DNA of 64,000 nucleotides from Arthrobacter sp. StoSoilB19 (lineage in GTDB: Bacteria > Actinomycetota > Actinomycetes > Actinomycetales > Micrococcaceae): assembly GCF_019977275.1 (NCBI RefSeq), contig NZ_AP024650.1:1364001-1428000 (forward strand). Reading direction: 5' to 3'. A program made the translations under genes and the position numbers. The notes beneath the pieces were generated by a model, which ran no database searches, was not told the DNA's origin, and saw only the letters and a list, made by a program, of their open reading frames with translations. How positions within the stretch are numbered: position 1 is the stretch's first letter; each line of letters begins with the position of its first letter. Shown here piece after piece: positions 34,436 through 43,152 of this stretch.

Positions 34436-35857
34436 ATGACTGTGACTACGCATCCAGATTTCAGCTCCCCCCGGATCGCAATCCTGGGAGGTGGTCCCGG
34501 TGGATACGAAGCTGCCATGGTGGCCGCCTCGCTCGGGGCGACGGTCACCATCATCGAACGCGCGGGCCTGGGTGGATCCGCCGTGCTGACCGATGTGGTT
34601 CCGTCCAAGACCCTCATTGCCACGGCCGACCTGATGACCCGCGTGGCAGAGGCCGGCGAGCTGGGAGTGAAGTTCGACGTCGACGGCGGCGACTTCGTGC
34701 CGGTGATGCGAGCAGACCTCAAGCACATCAACGACCGCCTCCTCAACCTTGCCCGCAACCAGTCCCAGGACATCCGGGACGGCCTGGAAAAGCTGGGCGT
34801 GCGGATTATTGCGGGTTCCGGCCGGCTGCTGGACACCCACACCATCGAGGTCATGACGGTGGACGGCACCGAGACTGTAGAGGCGGACACCATCCTGCTG
34901 GCCGTGGGCGCACACCCGCGCGAGCTGGAGACCGCCCGCCCCGACGGTGAGCGGATCCTGAACTGGACGCAGATCTACAACCTGGACGAGCTGCCCGAGG
35001 AGCTCATCGTGGTGGGGTCCGGCGTTACCGGCGCGGAGTTTGCCTCCGCCTACAACGGCCTTGGTTCCAAGGTCACCCTGGTGTCCAGCCGCGACCGCGT
35101 GCTGCCCGGCTCCGACGTTGACGCCGCCGTGGTCCTGGAGGAAGTCTTCGAACGCCGCGGGGTCCGGGTTTTGTCCCGTTCCCGTGCCCAGACAGTGGAA
35201 CGCACCGACAAGGGCGTGGTGGTGACCCTTTCCGACGGCTCCACGGTGACCGGCAGCCACTGCCTGCTCTGCCTGGGGTCCATCCCCAATACGGCAGGCC
35301 TGGGCCTCGAGGAGGCCGGCGTCGCCGTCAGCGAGAGCGGCCACATCAAGGTGGACGGCGTCTCCCGCACGACGGCCCCGAACGTCTACGCCGCCGGTGA
35401 CTGCACGGGCGTCCTGCCGCTGGCCTCCGTGGCCGCCATGCAGGGCCGCATCGCGGTGGCGCACTTCATGGGCGACGGCGTGACCCCGCTCAAGCTCCAC
35501 CAAGTGGCATCCAACATCTTCACCTCGCCCGAAATCGCCAACGTTGGCGTATCCGAAGCCGAGATCGAGTCCGGCAAGTACCAGGCCGACGTCGTCAAGC
35601 TCTCCCTGCGCAGCAACGCCCGCGCCAAGATGCGCAACGCCAAGGACGGGTTCGTCAAGATCTTTGCGCGGAAGGGTTCCGGCACGGTGATCGGTGGCGT
35701 GGTGGTGGGGCCGAACGCCTCGGAGCTGATCTTCCCGATCTCCATCGCGGTCAAGCAGAAGCTGCACGTTGACGACGTCGCCAGCACCTTCACGGTGTAC
35801 CCGTCGCTGACCGGATCCATCTCCGAAGCCGCCCGCCGCCTGCACGTCCACATGTAA
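34436..35857 (+). CDS. lpdA: NAD(P)H-quinone dehydrogenase of the LpdA type
   Basis: 473 aa flavoprotein with the fold of dihydrolipoamide dehydrogenase: FAD loop IAILGGGPGGYEAAMVAASLG, NAD loop LIVVGSGVTGAEFASAYNGLG, C-terminal FAD motif NVYAAGDCTG. The redox disulfide is missing: where lipoamide dehydrogenases have GGTCLNVGC, this reads GGSAVLTDVVPSKTL. It therefore fits the mycobacterial LpdA (Rv3303c) quinone reductase group. The ATG at 34436 is chosen; a GTG at 34442 is close and possible. Divergent from the nucleoside phosphorylase gene. Confidence 0.88.
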   Translation: MTVTTHPDFSSPRIAILGGGPGGYEAAMVAASLGATVTIIERAGLGGSAVLTDVVPSKTLIATADLMTRVAEAGELGVKFDVDGGDFVPVMRADLKHINDRLLNLARNQSQDIRDGLEKLGVRIIAGSGRLLDTHTIEVMTVDGTETVEADTILLAVGAHPRELETARPDGERILNWTQIYNLDELPEELIVVGSGVTGAEFASAYNGLGSKVTLVSSRDRVLPGSDVDAAVVLEEVFERRGVRVLSRSRAQTVERTDKGVVVTLSDGSTVTGSHCLLCLGSIPNTAGLGLEEAGVAVSESGHIKVDGVSRTTAPNVYAAGDCTGVLPLASVAAMQGRIAVAHFMGDGVTPLKLHQVASNIFTSPEIANVGVSEAEIESGKYQADVVKLSLRSNARAKMRNAKDGFVKIFARKGSGTVIGGVVVGPNASELIFPISIAVKQKLHVDDVASTFTVYPSLTGSISEAARRLHVHM

Positions 35858-35894
35858 GGGCCGAAGGGCCCGCATTCGCTGGGCAACCCGTTGT

Positions 35895-35900
35895 TACACT
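35895..35900 (+). promoter_or_regulatory. -10 element (TACACT) of the Lgt-like cassette; leaderless start
   Basis: TACACT followed by 6 nt and the ATG at 35907; no ribosome site. This is the likely single promoter of the five-gene cassette. Confidence 0.55.
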
Positions 35901-35906
35901 CTGCTC

Positions 35907-36665
35907 ATGATTGGGCTTCCCTTCGCGGGAAACGGGCTGGTGCATGCCGGGTTCGTCGGGCTGGGAATTCTCGCAGCCCTGCTCTTCTACGCATATGAGA
36001 AGCGCCGCCGCGGGCTGACGGATCCGCGGTTGTGGCCGATAGCCGGTTTTGCCGTTGCCTTCGGGGCCATCGGTTCCAGGTTGCTTACCTGGGATATCTC
36101 ACGCCAGGTTTCACTTGCTGACTGGTGGGGCAACGGCGACCGCAGCATCCTGGCCGGGCTTGTGGGGGCCTGGGGCGGCGTGCTCCTGGCCAAACGGTTG
36201 ACCGGTTACCGGCAGCCGACGGGGGATCTGCTGGCCCCTGCTGTAGCCCTGGCCCTCATCATCGGGCGCATCGGCTGCCTTCTGACAGAGCTCCCCGGCA
36301 CGCCAACCGGGGGAGCGTGGGGAATCCTTCTCACCCCGGCCCAGGCCGCGCTGATCGGGGCGCCGGCCGGGGTGGGGCTTCATCCGTCTTTCGTCTACGA
36401 GATCTTCTTTCACGCGGCCGCTTTCGCCGTGATGTGGCGTTTCCGGGACCGCCTGCCCCACCCCGGCGACCTCTTTATCTGTTTCGTCAGCGCCTACGCC
36501 GTGTTCAGGTTCCTGGTCGAGTTTGTCCGGGGCAATGAGGTGCTGTGGCTGGGGATGAGCCGGCCCCAATGGTTCCTGCTGGCGGTTTTGCCCCTCCTGG
36601 TGTGGCGGGTCCGGCGTGTTTTCGGCTCGCCGCTCCGCCGCGAGATGGAAGGAACCGCAGCATGA
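35907..36665 (+). CDS. Divergent Lgt-like (prolipoprotein diacylglyceryl transferase family) membrane protein
   Basis: 252 aa polytopic membrane protein with Lgt features: about seven hydrophobic segments, GRIGCLLTE at the position of the Lgt signature (residues 120-128), HPSFVYEIFFH, HPGDLFICFVSAYAVFRFLVEFVRGNE and SRPQW. By eye, the Lgt-signature Asn (N146 in E. coli) is Cys124 and the position of the important His103 is Leu82 (SILAGLVG against SFHGGLIG). It is therefore unlikely to be the housekeeping Lgt. First gene of a tight operon whose fourth gene encodes a radical SAM enzyme; the next ATG overlaps its stop by 4 nt. Confidence 0.8.
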   Translation: MIGLPFAGNGLVHAGFVGLGILAALLFYAYEKRRRGLTDPRLWPIAGFAVAFGAIGSRLLTWDISRQVSLADWWGNGDRSILAGLVGAWGGVLLAKRLTGYRQPTGDLLAPAVALALIIGRIGCLLTELPGTPTGGAWGILLTPAQAALIGAPAGVGLHPSFVYEIFFHAAAFAVMWRFRDRLPHPGDLFICFVSAYAVFRFLVEFVRGNEVLWLGMSRPQWFLLAVLPLLVWRVRRVFGSPLRREMEGTAA

Positions 36666-37009
36666 GTGACGCTCCGGACATCCCGCCGCAGCCCCCGGAC
36701 CAGGGCAACCTGCCGCCGCAATCACCTGCCGGCGGTTCCCTGGCGGCCGGCATCGTCTTTGGGGCGCTGGCCCTTTACGCCGTCTATGTACTGGGGACGA
36801 TGGCTCGGGGACCGTATGCCTGGTCAGCCACCTTCCTGGCCGTGCCATCCCCGTTTATCCCCATTGCCGTTTATTTGGCGGTATCCATCGCTCTGGCCAT
36901 CAGGCGCTCGACGGCCCGGTTGGGTGCAGGGCTGCTTATCGGTTTGGGAGTCTTCACCCTGCTGGGTGGCGGCCTTTGCGTCGCGTTCCTTGCCCAGGTC
37001 CGGGCCTGA
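36662..37009 (+). CDS. Small membrane protein A of the Lgt-like/radical SAM cassette
   Basis: 115 aa of unknown function. A Pro/Gln-rich N-terminal tail (MSDAPDIPPQPPDQGNLPPQ) is followed by three hydrophobic segments, the last being GAGLLIGLGVFTLLGGGLCVAFLA. It is a paralogue of the next gene, sharing FxPIAVYLxxxxxLAxxxxTARxGAGLLIGLGxFTLLGGGLCV. ATGA overlap with the Lgt-like gene shows translational coupling. I do not recognise a family. Confidence 0.75.
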   Translation: MSDAPDIPPQPPDQGNLPPQSPAGGSLAAGIVFGALALYAVYVLGTMARGPYAWSATFLAVPSPFIPIAVYLAVSIALAIRRSTARLGAGLLIGLGVFTLLGGGLCVAFLAQVRA

Positions 37010-37010
37010 C

Positions 37011-37370
37011 ATGAATGACGGTCAAGGGGTTCCGCCGGAGGAGCAACGGCGTGGGCAGCAGCCGGAACCGCGGGGCGGCTATCTGGGGTCTGGAGTCGTC
37101 TACGGGGCTGTGGCGCTGTACATCCTCTACCTTTGGGCAACAGTAGGCATTGGAGCACCGAACATCGCACCACCGAATGCATGGGCAACCAGCATCTTCG
37201 CCGGGCCGGCAGCCTTCGTCCCGATCGCCGTCTATCTGGGGCTGGCTGTTGTTCTTGCCGTCAGTCCCCGCACCGCGCGCACCGGGGCCGGGCTGCTGAT
37301 CGGGCTCGGCATATTTACGTTACTCGGCGGGGGACTTTGCGTGGGTGCCCTGGTGCAATCCGGAGTTTGA
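37011..37370 (+). CDS. Small membrane protein B of the Lgt-like/radical SAM cassette
   Basis: 119 aa, same layout as the preceding gene: polar Pro/Gln-rich head, YLGSGVVYGAVALYILYLWATV helix, a second helix around FVPIAVYLGLAVVLAV, and a C-terminal GAGLLIGLGIFTLLGGGLCVGAL. A tandem duplicate that has diverged most in the N-terminal half. The ATG is 1 nt after the previous stop. Function unknown; a helper or membrane anchor for the neighbouring enzymes is only inference. Confidence 0.75.
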   Translation: MNDGQGVPPEEQRRGQQPEPRGGYLGSGVVYGAVALYILYLWATVGIGAPNIAPPNAWATSIFAGPAAFVPIAVYLGLAVVLAVSPRTARTGAGLLIGLGIFTLLGGGLCVGALVQSGV

Positions 37371-37386
37371 GAAGGGGCGCCGATTC

Positions 37387-38973
37387 ATGAAGTCTCAACA
37401 GTTGCCCGGTCCGGGACAGCCGCTGCGCGGTGACAGGATCCACCGCTATGTGACCGCTTTCTGCCCCAAATGCCACGAAACCAACCCTCCACTGAGCCAG
37501 GTCCGCCGGCTGGCAGGGACGCTGCTCATTCGTGACGGCCGCGTGTGGCTCGAACGGGGCTGCCCGGACCATGGGCTGGTCCGCACCCTGTACGACGAGT
37601 CTCCGGAAATCCTCCGCTACCTGGAGAAGTGGCAGGCGCCCACCAAGCAGCACATCCCTGACCAGACCGACAATTTCCGCCCTGTCCCTGAGGCATATGC
37701 CTTTGGGCTTCCAGCCATGCAAACGCAACACACCTGCATCCTGCTGCAGGACATTATTGAGCACTGCAACCTGCGCTGCCCCACCTGCTTCACCGCATCC
37801 GGCCCACAACTGCAGGGAGTCGCACCATTGAGGGAGGTGCTTGACAATGTTGACACCCGCCTGGCCCGGGAAAACAACCGCCTTGATGTGCTGATGCTCT
37901 CCGGCGGTGAACCAACGCTGTACCCATATCTTGCCGAACTGCTGGATGAACTCGTTTCCCGGCCAATCGTCAGGATCATGGTGAACAGCAACGGCATGCT
38001 CATTGCCACCGATGACCACCTGCTTGCCCTGCTGGAACAGCACCGGGACAGGGTGGAGGTGTACCTCCAGTACGACGGTCCATCCAGGGAATCGTCGATC
38101 CACCACCGCGGCGAAGACCTTACCCGCTTCAAGGACGCGGCAATTTCGCGCTTGTCGGATGCAGGCGTTTTCACCACGCTGACCATGACAGCATCCCTGG
38201 GCGTCAACGACGGTGAAGTCGGTGCCGTGGTGATGCGTGCCCTGGAGACTCCCTTTATCGGAGGGGTGGCGCTGCAGCCCGTCTTCGGTTCCGGACGCGG
38301 ACACGGCATCGATGCCATGGACCGGCTCACCCACACAGGCGTCCTTGAAAGATTGGCCGGGCAGACCAACGGCGTGGTGTCCTGGCACGACCTGACAGCG
38401 TTGCCCTGCTCCCACCCGCACTGCGCCTCAGTGGGTTACATGCTGAAGGACGACGCCGGCGTCTGGAGGTCCCTGGCAGCATTGATTGGGCATGATCAGC
38501 TGCTCACTTGGCTCGAGCTTAACCCGGACAGCCTTGCGAACCGGATCGCCGACAGCGCCATCCCGCTGGAGCTGCGGAACCTGATGAAAACCTCGCTGCT
38601 TGACCTGTTGAGCGAACAGGCGTCCCTGTCCCACCCCCGCACGATGGACCTTTGGAAGAACGTCTGCACCCAGTGCGATCTTGGCATCGGCACGCTTACC
38701 ACCCTGGCGGCGGGCAAACTCCCGGGGCAGCAGCAACGCCTCCGCAGGCTCCTCGCGGAACGGGTAACGCGCATCATGGTCAAACCTTTCATGGACATCT
38801 CCACGATGATCGAGGAACGGCTCACCCAATGCTGCGTGCACGTGGGAACCAAGAGCGACGCCGGCGCGCATCAATGCGCGCCGTTCTGCGCAGTGCAGGC
38901 CTGGCCCTCGCTGGCGAGGCAACGCATGAGCACGGCCACTGGTGCACGGCTGATTCCGATGCGTCACGTCTAG
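37387..38973 (+). CDS. Cysteine-rich radical SAM enzyme, Tes/MJ0619-like
   Basis: 528 aa. The N-terminal metal site C26-x2-C29 (AFCPKCH) with C59-P-D-H62 is followed by the radical SAM motif C127-x3-C131-x2-C134 (EHCNLRCPTC), LMLSGGEPTLYP and a TIM-barrel core. The C-terminal region holds further cysteines (C426, C429, C481, C482, C496, C501) that could bind extra Fe-S clusters. The layout matches the MJ0619/Tes family, whose archaeal member joins lipid tails to make tetraethers. Here no archaeal lipids are expected, so the substrate is open; the Lgt-like neighbour points to a lipid or lipoprotein. The ATG at 37387 has a GAAGGGG site. Confidence 0.85.
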   Translation: MKSQQLPGPGQPLRGDRIHRYVTAFCPKCHETNPPLSQVRRLAGTLLIRDGRVWLERGCPDHGLVRTLYDESPEILRYLEKWQAPTKQHIPDQTDNFRPVPEAYAFGLPAMQTQHTCILLQDIIEHCNLRCPTCFTASGPQLQGVAPLREVLDNVDTRLARENNRLDVLMLSGGEPTLYPYLAELLDELVSRPIVRIMVNSNGMLIATDDHLLALLEQHRDRVEVYLQYDGPSRESSIHHRGEDLTRFKDAAISRLSDAGVFTTLTMTASLGVNDGEVGAVVMRALETPFIGGVALQPVFGSGRGHGIDAMDRLTHTGVLERLAGQTNGVVSWHDLTALPCSHPHCASVGYMLKDDAGVWRSLAALIGHDQLLTWLELNPDSLANRIADSAIPLELRNLMKTSLLDLLSEQASLSHPRTMDLWKNVCTQCDLGIGTLTTLAAGKLPGQQQRLRRLLAERVTRIMVKPFMDISTMIEERLTQCCVHVGTKSDAGAHQCAPFCAVQAWPSLARQRMSTATGARLIPMRHV

Positions 38974-38982
38974 GGAGGAATG

Positions 38983-39366
38983 ATGGACTCCGCGTCACAC
39001 GCCCGGCGGATCGCCGCCGGCCCGTTGCCCTCAGAGCTTCTGGGCGCCAAGCACGGCGTCATGCCTGCAGTGCCCTCTGCCCCTCCGGGTTCCGGCCCTG
39101 ACAACGCCGAAGCACCACCTTTTGACCCGTTGCGCCTGTGCATCTTCGCCACGGTTGCCCTGCTGGGGTGGCTGGCAGGGCCCGTGGCGCTGTCCGTGTT
39201 TGCAGCCATCGGGTTCATCGGATACTGGAAAGCGCGGCGGCGCGGCCTGATGAAATCCAAGTGCTACCTGCGCGACACGAGGCTCGTGCTGTCCTATCTG
39301 GGTGTCCTCCTGGCCGCGGGCATCTACGGGATCTACCTGGTCACGGGACGATTGTTCGGGGTGTGA
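38983..39366 (+). CDS. Small membrane protein C, last gene of the radical SAM cassette
   Basis: 127 aa. A Pro/Ala-rich polar head of ~45 residues is followed by two or three hydrophobic segments (LCIFATVALLGWLAGPVALSVFAAIGFIGYW; LVLSYLGVLLAAGIYGIYLVTG) with a basic loop KARRRGLMKSK between them. Not related to proteins A and B by eye. Nine nt after the radical SAM gene, with AGGGAGGA before two adjacent ATGs (38980 or 38983). Family unknown. Ends 21 nt from the convergent nasB stop with no obvious terminator. Confidence 0.75.
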   Translation: MDSASHARRIAAGPLPSELLGAKHGVMPAVPSAPPGSGPDNAEAPPFDPLRLCIFATVALLGWLAGPVALSVFAAIGFIGYWKARRRGLMKSKCYLRDTRLVLSYLGVLLAAGIYGIYLVTGRLFGV

Positions 39367-39387
39367 AAAGCAACCACAACACGCCAC

Positions 39388-40947
39388 TCAGGCTGCCGGC
39401 ACCGCCCGGAAATGCCGTTCAATGAGGCCCTTGATGTCCTCATGGCAGCCACCGCATCCTGTGCCCGCCCGGGTGGCCTTGGAAACGTCCGCCACCGTGG
39501 AGCAGCCGTCGGCCACGGCGCCCGTGATGGTGTTCCCGCTGACTCCGGCGCACCGGCACACGGTCCCGGCCGGGTCCGCGGCTGCGCCCGGCAGCTGGTC
39601 CGGCCCGTCCAGGCGGAGGAGGAGCGACCGGTCCGCAGGCAGTTCGGCGCCGCGTTCGAAGAGTCCCACCAGCTCGGCCGCCGTGCGGGGCATGCCCACC
39701 GCCACCAGGCCTTCGAGCACTCCGCCTCGGGTGGTCATCTTGACGTACCGGCCGTGCTCAGGATCAGCCCACTGGGCCACCTGCAGGCGGGCCCTGCCGT
39801 TGGCCGCGCCCGCCGTGAGCGCTTCCTCGTCCCACGGATCCGCGTCGTTGTTCCCGGCCACAGCCATGTTCAGGCCGCGGGCCTTCAGCACCACGACGCC
39901 GGGCTGTTCCGGCGGGAGCGCGGACAGCAGTTCCGCCTCCTCCACCCCACCGGAGGACAGCAGGGTCAGGTAGCCCGCCAGCCACTCGGCCTGCCGCCAG
40001 CCAGGGCCCACCAGGCCGGAGGGCCCCGTGGCGTTCCGGCATGCGGCGCAGCCCGGGTCGGGGCAGTGGACCTCCGCGCAGTCGCCGATGGCAAAGATAT
40101 GCGGTTCGTGGTGCGCCCGCAGCGTGTGGTCCACCAGGATCCCGGTGCCGGTGGCCAGCCCGCAGCCGTCGGCCAGCTCCGTCCGGGGACGCACCCCGCA
40201 TGAAATGACCAGGAGGTCCCCGTCAATCGCCTGCCCGTCGTCCAGCAGCAAAGCCGAGAAACCGCCGTCGGGCGCGTTGTGCTCAACGCCGGTGGAACGG
40301 GCGTTGCCTGCCACCCGGACCCCGCAGCGCCGCAGCCCTGCAGCGAGGACGGCCCCGCCGGCACGGTCGATGCTGCGCCCCAGGGGGTGCGGGCCGTTGT
40401 GGACCACCGTGACGGTGGCGCCTTCCTCCGCGGCGGCCAGCGCCGTTTCCAGGCCCAGGACGCCGCCGCCCAGGACCACTACGCGCTTGCCGCCGTCCAC
40501 CGCCTGCCGCAGGACAGCGGCGTCGCGAAGGTCCCGCAGCGCGGTGACGCCGGCGGGAAGCACGGGGGAGGAAGGATCCGGGTTGATGCCGGTGAGGTTG
40601 GGAATGACAGGCCGGGATCCGGTGGCGAACACCAGCCGGTCGTAGTGCACGGGTGCTCCTTCAGCAAGCAGGACCTGCTGCCGTGGCCTGTCCACGCGCT
40701 TGACCCGCACGCCCAGGCGGACGTCCACGCCGTCCGCGGCCAGCTCGGCGGCATCGGCAAGGGCCAGTGCGTCAGCGGTGGTCCGGCCGACGCCGAGGTC
40801 GGCCACCAGGACGCGGTTGTAGGCTGCCTCGGGTTCCTCACCGAGCACGGTGACCTGGACCTGCCCTGCGCGCACGGCCGGCAGGAGCTCGTCCACCAGC
40901 CTGGCGGCCACGGGGCCGAATCCCACGATGACAATCTGCTCGCTCAT
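39388..40947 (-). CDS. nasB: Assimilatory nitrate reductase electron-transfer subunit (FAD, NasB-like)
   Basis: 519 aa flavoprotein delivering electrons from NAD(P)H to the nitrate reductase. FAD loop IVIVGFGPVAARLVDELL at the start, ATGSRPVIP, NAD loop VVVLGGGVLGLETALAA, FAD motif HIFAIGDCAEV, then a C-terminal BFD-type [2Fe-2S] domain with CRCAGVSG ... GTGCGGCHEDI. The ATG overlaps the nasC stop (ATGA). Third gene of narK-nasC-nasB. It has only one BFD domain and no siroheme domain, unlike NirB. Confidence 0.88.
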   Translation of the reverse strand: MSEQIVIVGFGPVAARLVDELLPAVRAGQVQVTVLGEEPEAAYNRVLVADLGVGRTTADALALADAAELAADGVDVRLGVRVKRVDRPRQQVLLAEGAPVHYDRLVFATGSRPVIPNLTGINPDPSSPVLPAGVTALRDLRDAAVLRQAVDGGKRVVVLGGGVLGLETALAAAEEGATVTVVHNGPHPLGRSIDRAGGAVLAAGLRRCGVRVAGNARSTGVEHNAPDGGFSALLLDDGQAIDGDLLVISCGVRPRTELADGCGLATGTGILVDHTLRAHHEPHIFAIGDCAEVHCPDPGCAACRNATGPSGLVGPGWRQAEWLAGYLTLLSSGGVEEAELLSALPPEQPGVVVLKARGLNMAVAGNNDADPWDEEALTAGAANGRARLQVAQWADPEHGRYVKMTTRGGVLEGLVAVGMPRTAAELVGLFERGAELPADRSLLLRLDGPDQLPGAAADPAGTVCRCAGVSGNTITGAVADGCSTVADVSKATRAGTGCGGCHEDIKGLIERHFRAVPAA

Positions 40948-43151
40948 GAGGCCTCCGTCGTTTGCAGCATGCGGGCGGAATCGGGTGCGGCCACGGGCCG
41001 GACCCATACGGTGTTGAATTTGAATTCGGGCATCCCGGAGATGGGATCAGTGGCGGCTTCGGTGAGGCGGTTGGCGCTTTCGGAGCCGGGGAAGTGGAAG
41101 GGCAGGAACACTGTTTCCGGGCGGATGGCTGTGCTCAGCTCCGCATGGCACACCACCTCGCCGCGAACGTTCGCCACGGAGACCAGCGATCCGGCGGCGA
41201 TGCCCATGGCGGCTGCCGCCGAGGGGTGGATCTGCACCCTCGCCTCGGGCTGTGCGGCGACGAGTTCGGCCACCCGCCGCGTCTGGGCCCCTGACTGGTA
41301 ATGCTCCAGGAGCCGACCGGTGATGAGGGTCATGGCTTTGCCGGCGGGGTCTCCGGAGGTCCCGCCATCGCCGGCAGAAATACGACGGCGGCGCGGCACC
41401 ACCGGGACCATCACGGCCTTGCCGTCGGAGTGGGCGAAGCGGCTGGCGAACAGCCGCGGCGTTCCGCTGCTGCCGGCCGGGTAGGGCCAGTAGGCGGCCT
41501 CCCCGCGGTCCAGCATGGCGTAGTCAATGCCCGAGTAGTCTGCCAGGCCCCCGGCGGAGGCACGCCGCAGTTCCTCGAAGACCGTCTCCGGATCCTCGCT
41601 GTAGGTGGACGGGGCGTCCAGCCGCTCGGCGAGGCGGGCCATGATCCACAGCTCGCTCCGGGCACCAGCCGGAGGTGAGATGGCACGGCGGCGGCGCAGG
41701 ACGCGGCCCTCCAGGTTGGTCAATGTCCCCTCCTCCTCCGCCCACTGCAGCACGGGAAGGATAAGGTCCGCCTCCGCGGCGGTTTCGGACATGAAGAAGT
41801 CGCAGACCACCAGGAAGTCCAGGCTCCGCAACCCTTCGATGACGGCGTTGGCGTCGGGAGCTGCCACCGCGATGTTGGAGGCATGCACAAAAAGGCACCG
41901 GACGCCGTCGGGCTTTCCCAGTGACTTCAGCAGCTGCACGGCGGGCAGGCCGGGTCCGGGGATGGTCTCCTCCGGAACGCCCCAGACGGCCGCGACGTGT
42001 GCGCGGGCAGCCGGGTCGGTGATCTTGCGGTAGCCCGGGAGCTGGTCCGCCTTCTGGCCGTGCTCGCGGCCGCCCTGGCCATTGCCCTGGCCGGTAAGGG
42101 TCCCGTACCCGCTGCGGGCGGAGCCCGGCAGGCCCAGGAGGAGGCTGAGGTTGATGGCCGCGGTTGCGGTGTCGGTGCCGTCCACGTGCTGTTCCACGCC
42201 GCGTCCGGTGAGGATGTAGCTTCCGCCTTCCTGCGCCCCGGCAGCGAGCATGCGGGCGGTTTGCCGGATCAGTTCCGCGGGGACGCCGGTCAGCGACTGG
42301 ACGCGTTCGGGCCAGAAGGCGTTGACGCTGCGGACTACGGCGCTGTAGCCCGAGGTGCGCTCTTCGATGTAGGCGGTGTCCACCAGGTTCTCGTGGATGA
42401 CCACGTGGGAGAGGCCCAGCAGCAGGGTAAGGTCGGTGCCCGGCAGCGGCTGGAGGTGCAGGCCGCCGCCGTCGGCCGTAAAGGCTGCCGTGGCGGAGCG
42501 GCGGGGGTCAACCACCACCAGCCCGCCGGCGTCGCGGGCTCCGCGCAGGTGCTGTACGAACGGGGGCATGGTCTCGGCAACGTTTGACCCCAGCATCAGG
42601 ATGGTGCTGGCGGTGTCCAGGGCTTCGAGCGGGAAGGGCAGGCCGCGGTCCACGCCGAACGCCCGCATTCCGGCGGCCGCGGCGGATGACATGCAGAACC
42701 TGCCGTTGTAGTCGATGCGTGAGGTGCCCAGGGCCAGCCGGGCGAACTTGCCCAGCTGGTAGGCCTTCTCATTGGTGAGTCCGCCGCCGCCGAAGACGCC
42801 GACGGCGTCCGCGCCGTGGCGTGCGCGGGCGTCCTTCACTGCCTGGGCGGCGAGGTCCAGGGCCTGGTCCCAGCCGATGGGCCGGTGGACGCCGTCGGGT
42901 CCCTTCAGCAGCGGCTCGGTGATCCGGCCCGCGTGGTTCAGGAGCGTGGGGGAGGTCCACCCTTTGCGGCAGAGGCCGCCGCGGTTGGTGGGGAAGTCCC
43001 GGCCTGCAACCTCCAGTGCGGGCGCGGGATTCGGTGCAGGCACGGGGCCTGGCCCCGGCTGGGCAGCCGGGGCCAGGTCCGCAGGGGACGTGAGCGTCAT
43101 GGCGCACTGCAGGGCGCAGTAGGGGCAGTGCGTGTCGGCGCTTTTGGTCAT
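40944..43151 (-). CDS. nasC: Assimilatory nitrate reductase catalytic subunit (molybdopterin oxidoreductase)
   Basis: 735 aa cytoplasmic bis-MGD enzyme reducing nitrate to nitrite. N-terminal [4Fe-4S] ligands C9-x2-C12-x3-C16 (HCPYCALQC) with the fourth in GGLCRKGW; between them is a Pro/Ala-rich insert. Molybdopterin motifs include GVFGGGGLTNEKAYQLGKFARLALGTSRIDYNGRFCMSSA and the C-terminal MopB-CT domain. No Tat signal, so cytoplasmic. Starts 1 nt after the narK stop and overlaps nasB. Confidence 0.92.
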   Translation of the reverse strand: MTKSADTHCPYCALQCAMTLTSPADLAPAAQPGPGPVPAPNPAPALEVAGRDFPTNRGGLCRKGWTSPTLLNHAGRITEPLLKGPDGVHRPIGWDQALDLAAQAVKDARARHGADAVGVFGGGGLTNEKAYQLGKFARLALGTSRIDYNGRFCMSSAAAAGMRAFGVDRGLPFPLEALDTASTILMLGSNVAETMPPFVQHLRGARDAGGLVVVDPRRSATAAFTADGGGLHLQPLPGTDLTLLLGLSHVVIHENLVDTAYIEERTSGYSAVVRSVNAFWPERVQSLTGVPAELIRQTARMLAAGAQEGGSYILTGRGVEQHVDGTDTATAAINLSLLLGLPGSARSGYGTLTGQGNGQGGREHGQKADQLPGYRKITDPAARAHVAAVWGVPEETIPGPGLPAVQLLKSLGKPDGVRCLFVHASNIAVAAPDANAVIEGLRSLDFLVVCDFFMSETAAEADLILPVLQWAEEEGTLTNLEGRVLRRRRAISPPAGARSELWIMARLAERLDAPSTYSEDPETVFEELRRASAGGLADYSGIDYAMLDRGEAAYWPYPAGSSGTPRLFASRFAHSDGKAVMVPVVPRRRRISAGDGGTSGDPAGKAMTLITGRLLEHYQSGAQTRRVAELVAAQPEARVQIHPSAAAAMGIAAGSLVSVANVRGEVVCHAELSTAIRPETVFLPFHFPGSESANRLTEAATDPISGMPEFKFNTVWVRPVAAPDSARMLQTTEAS

Positions 43152-43152
43152 G

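Noticed and set aside
36125..36538. Second frame inside the Lgt-like gene
   Set aside because: Arg/Pro-rich shadow frame without motifs.
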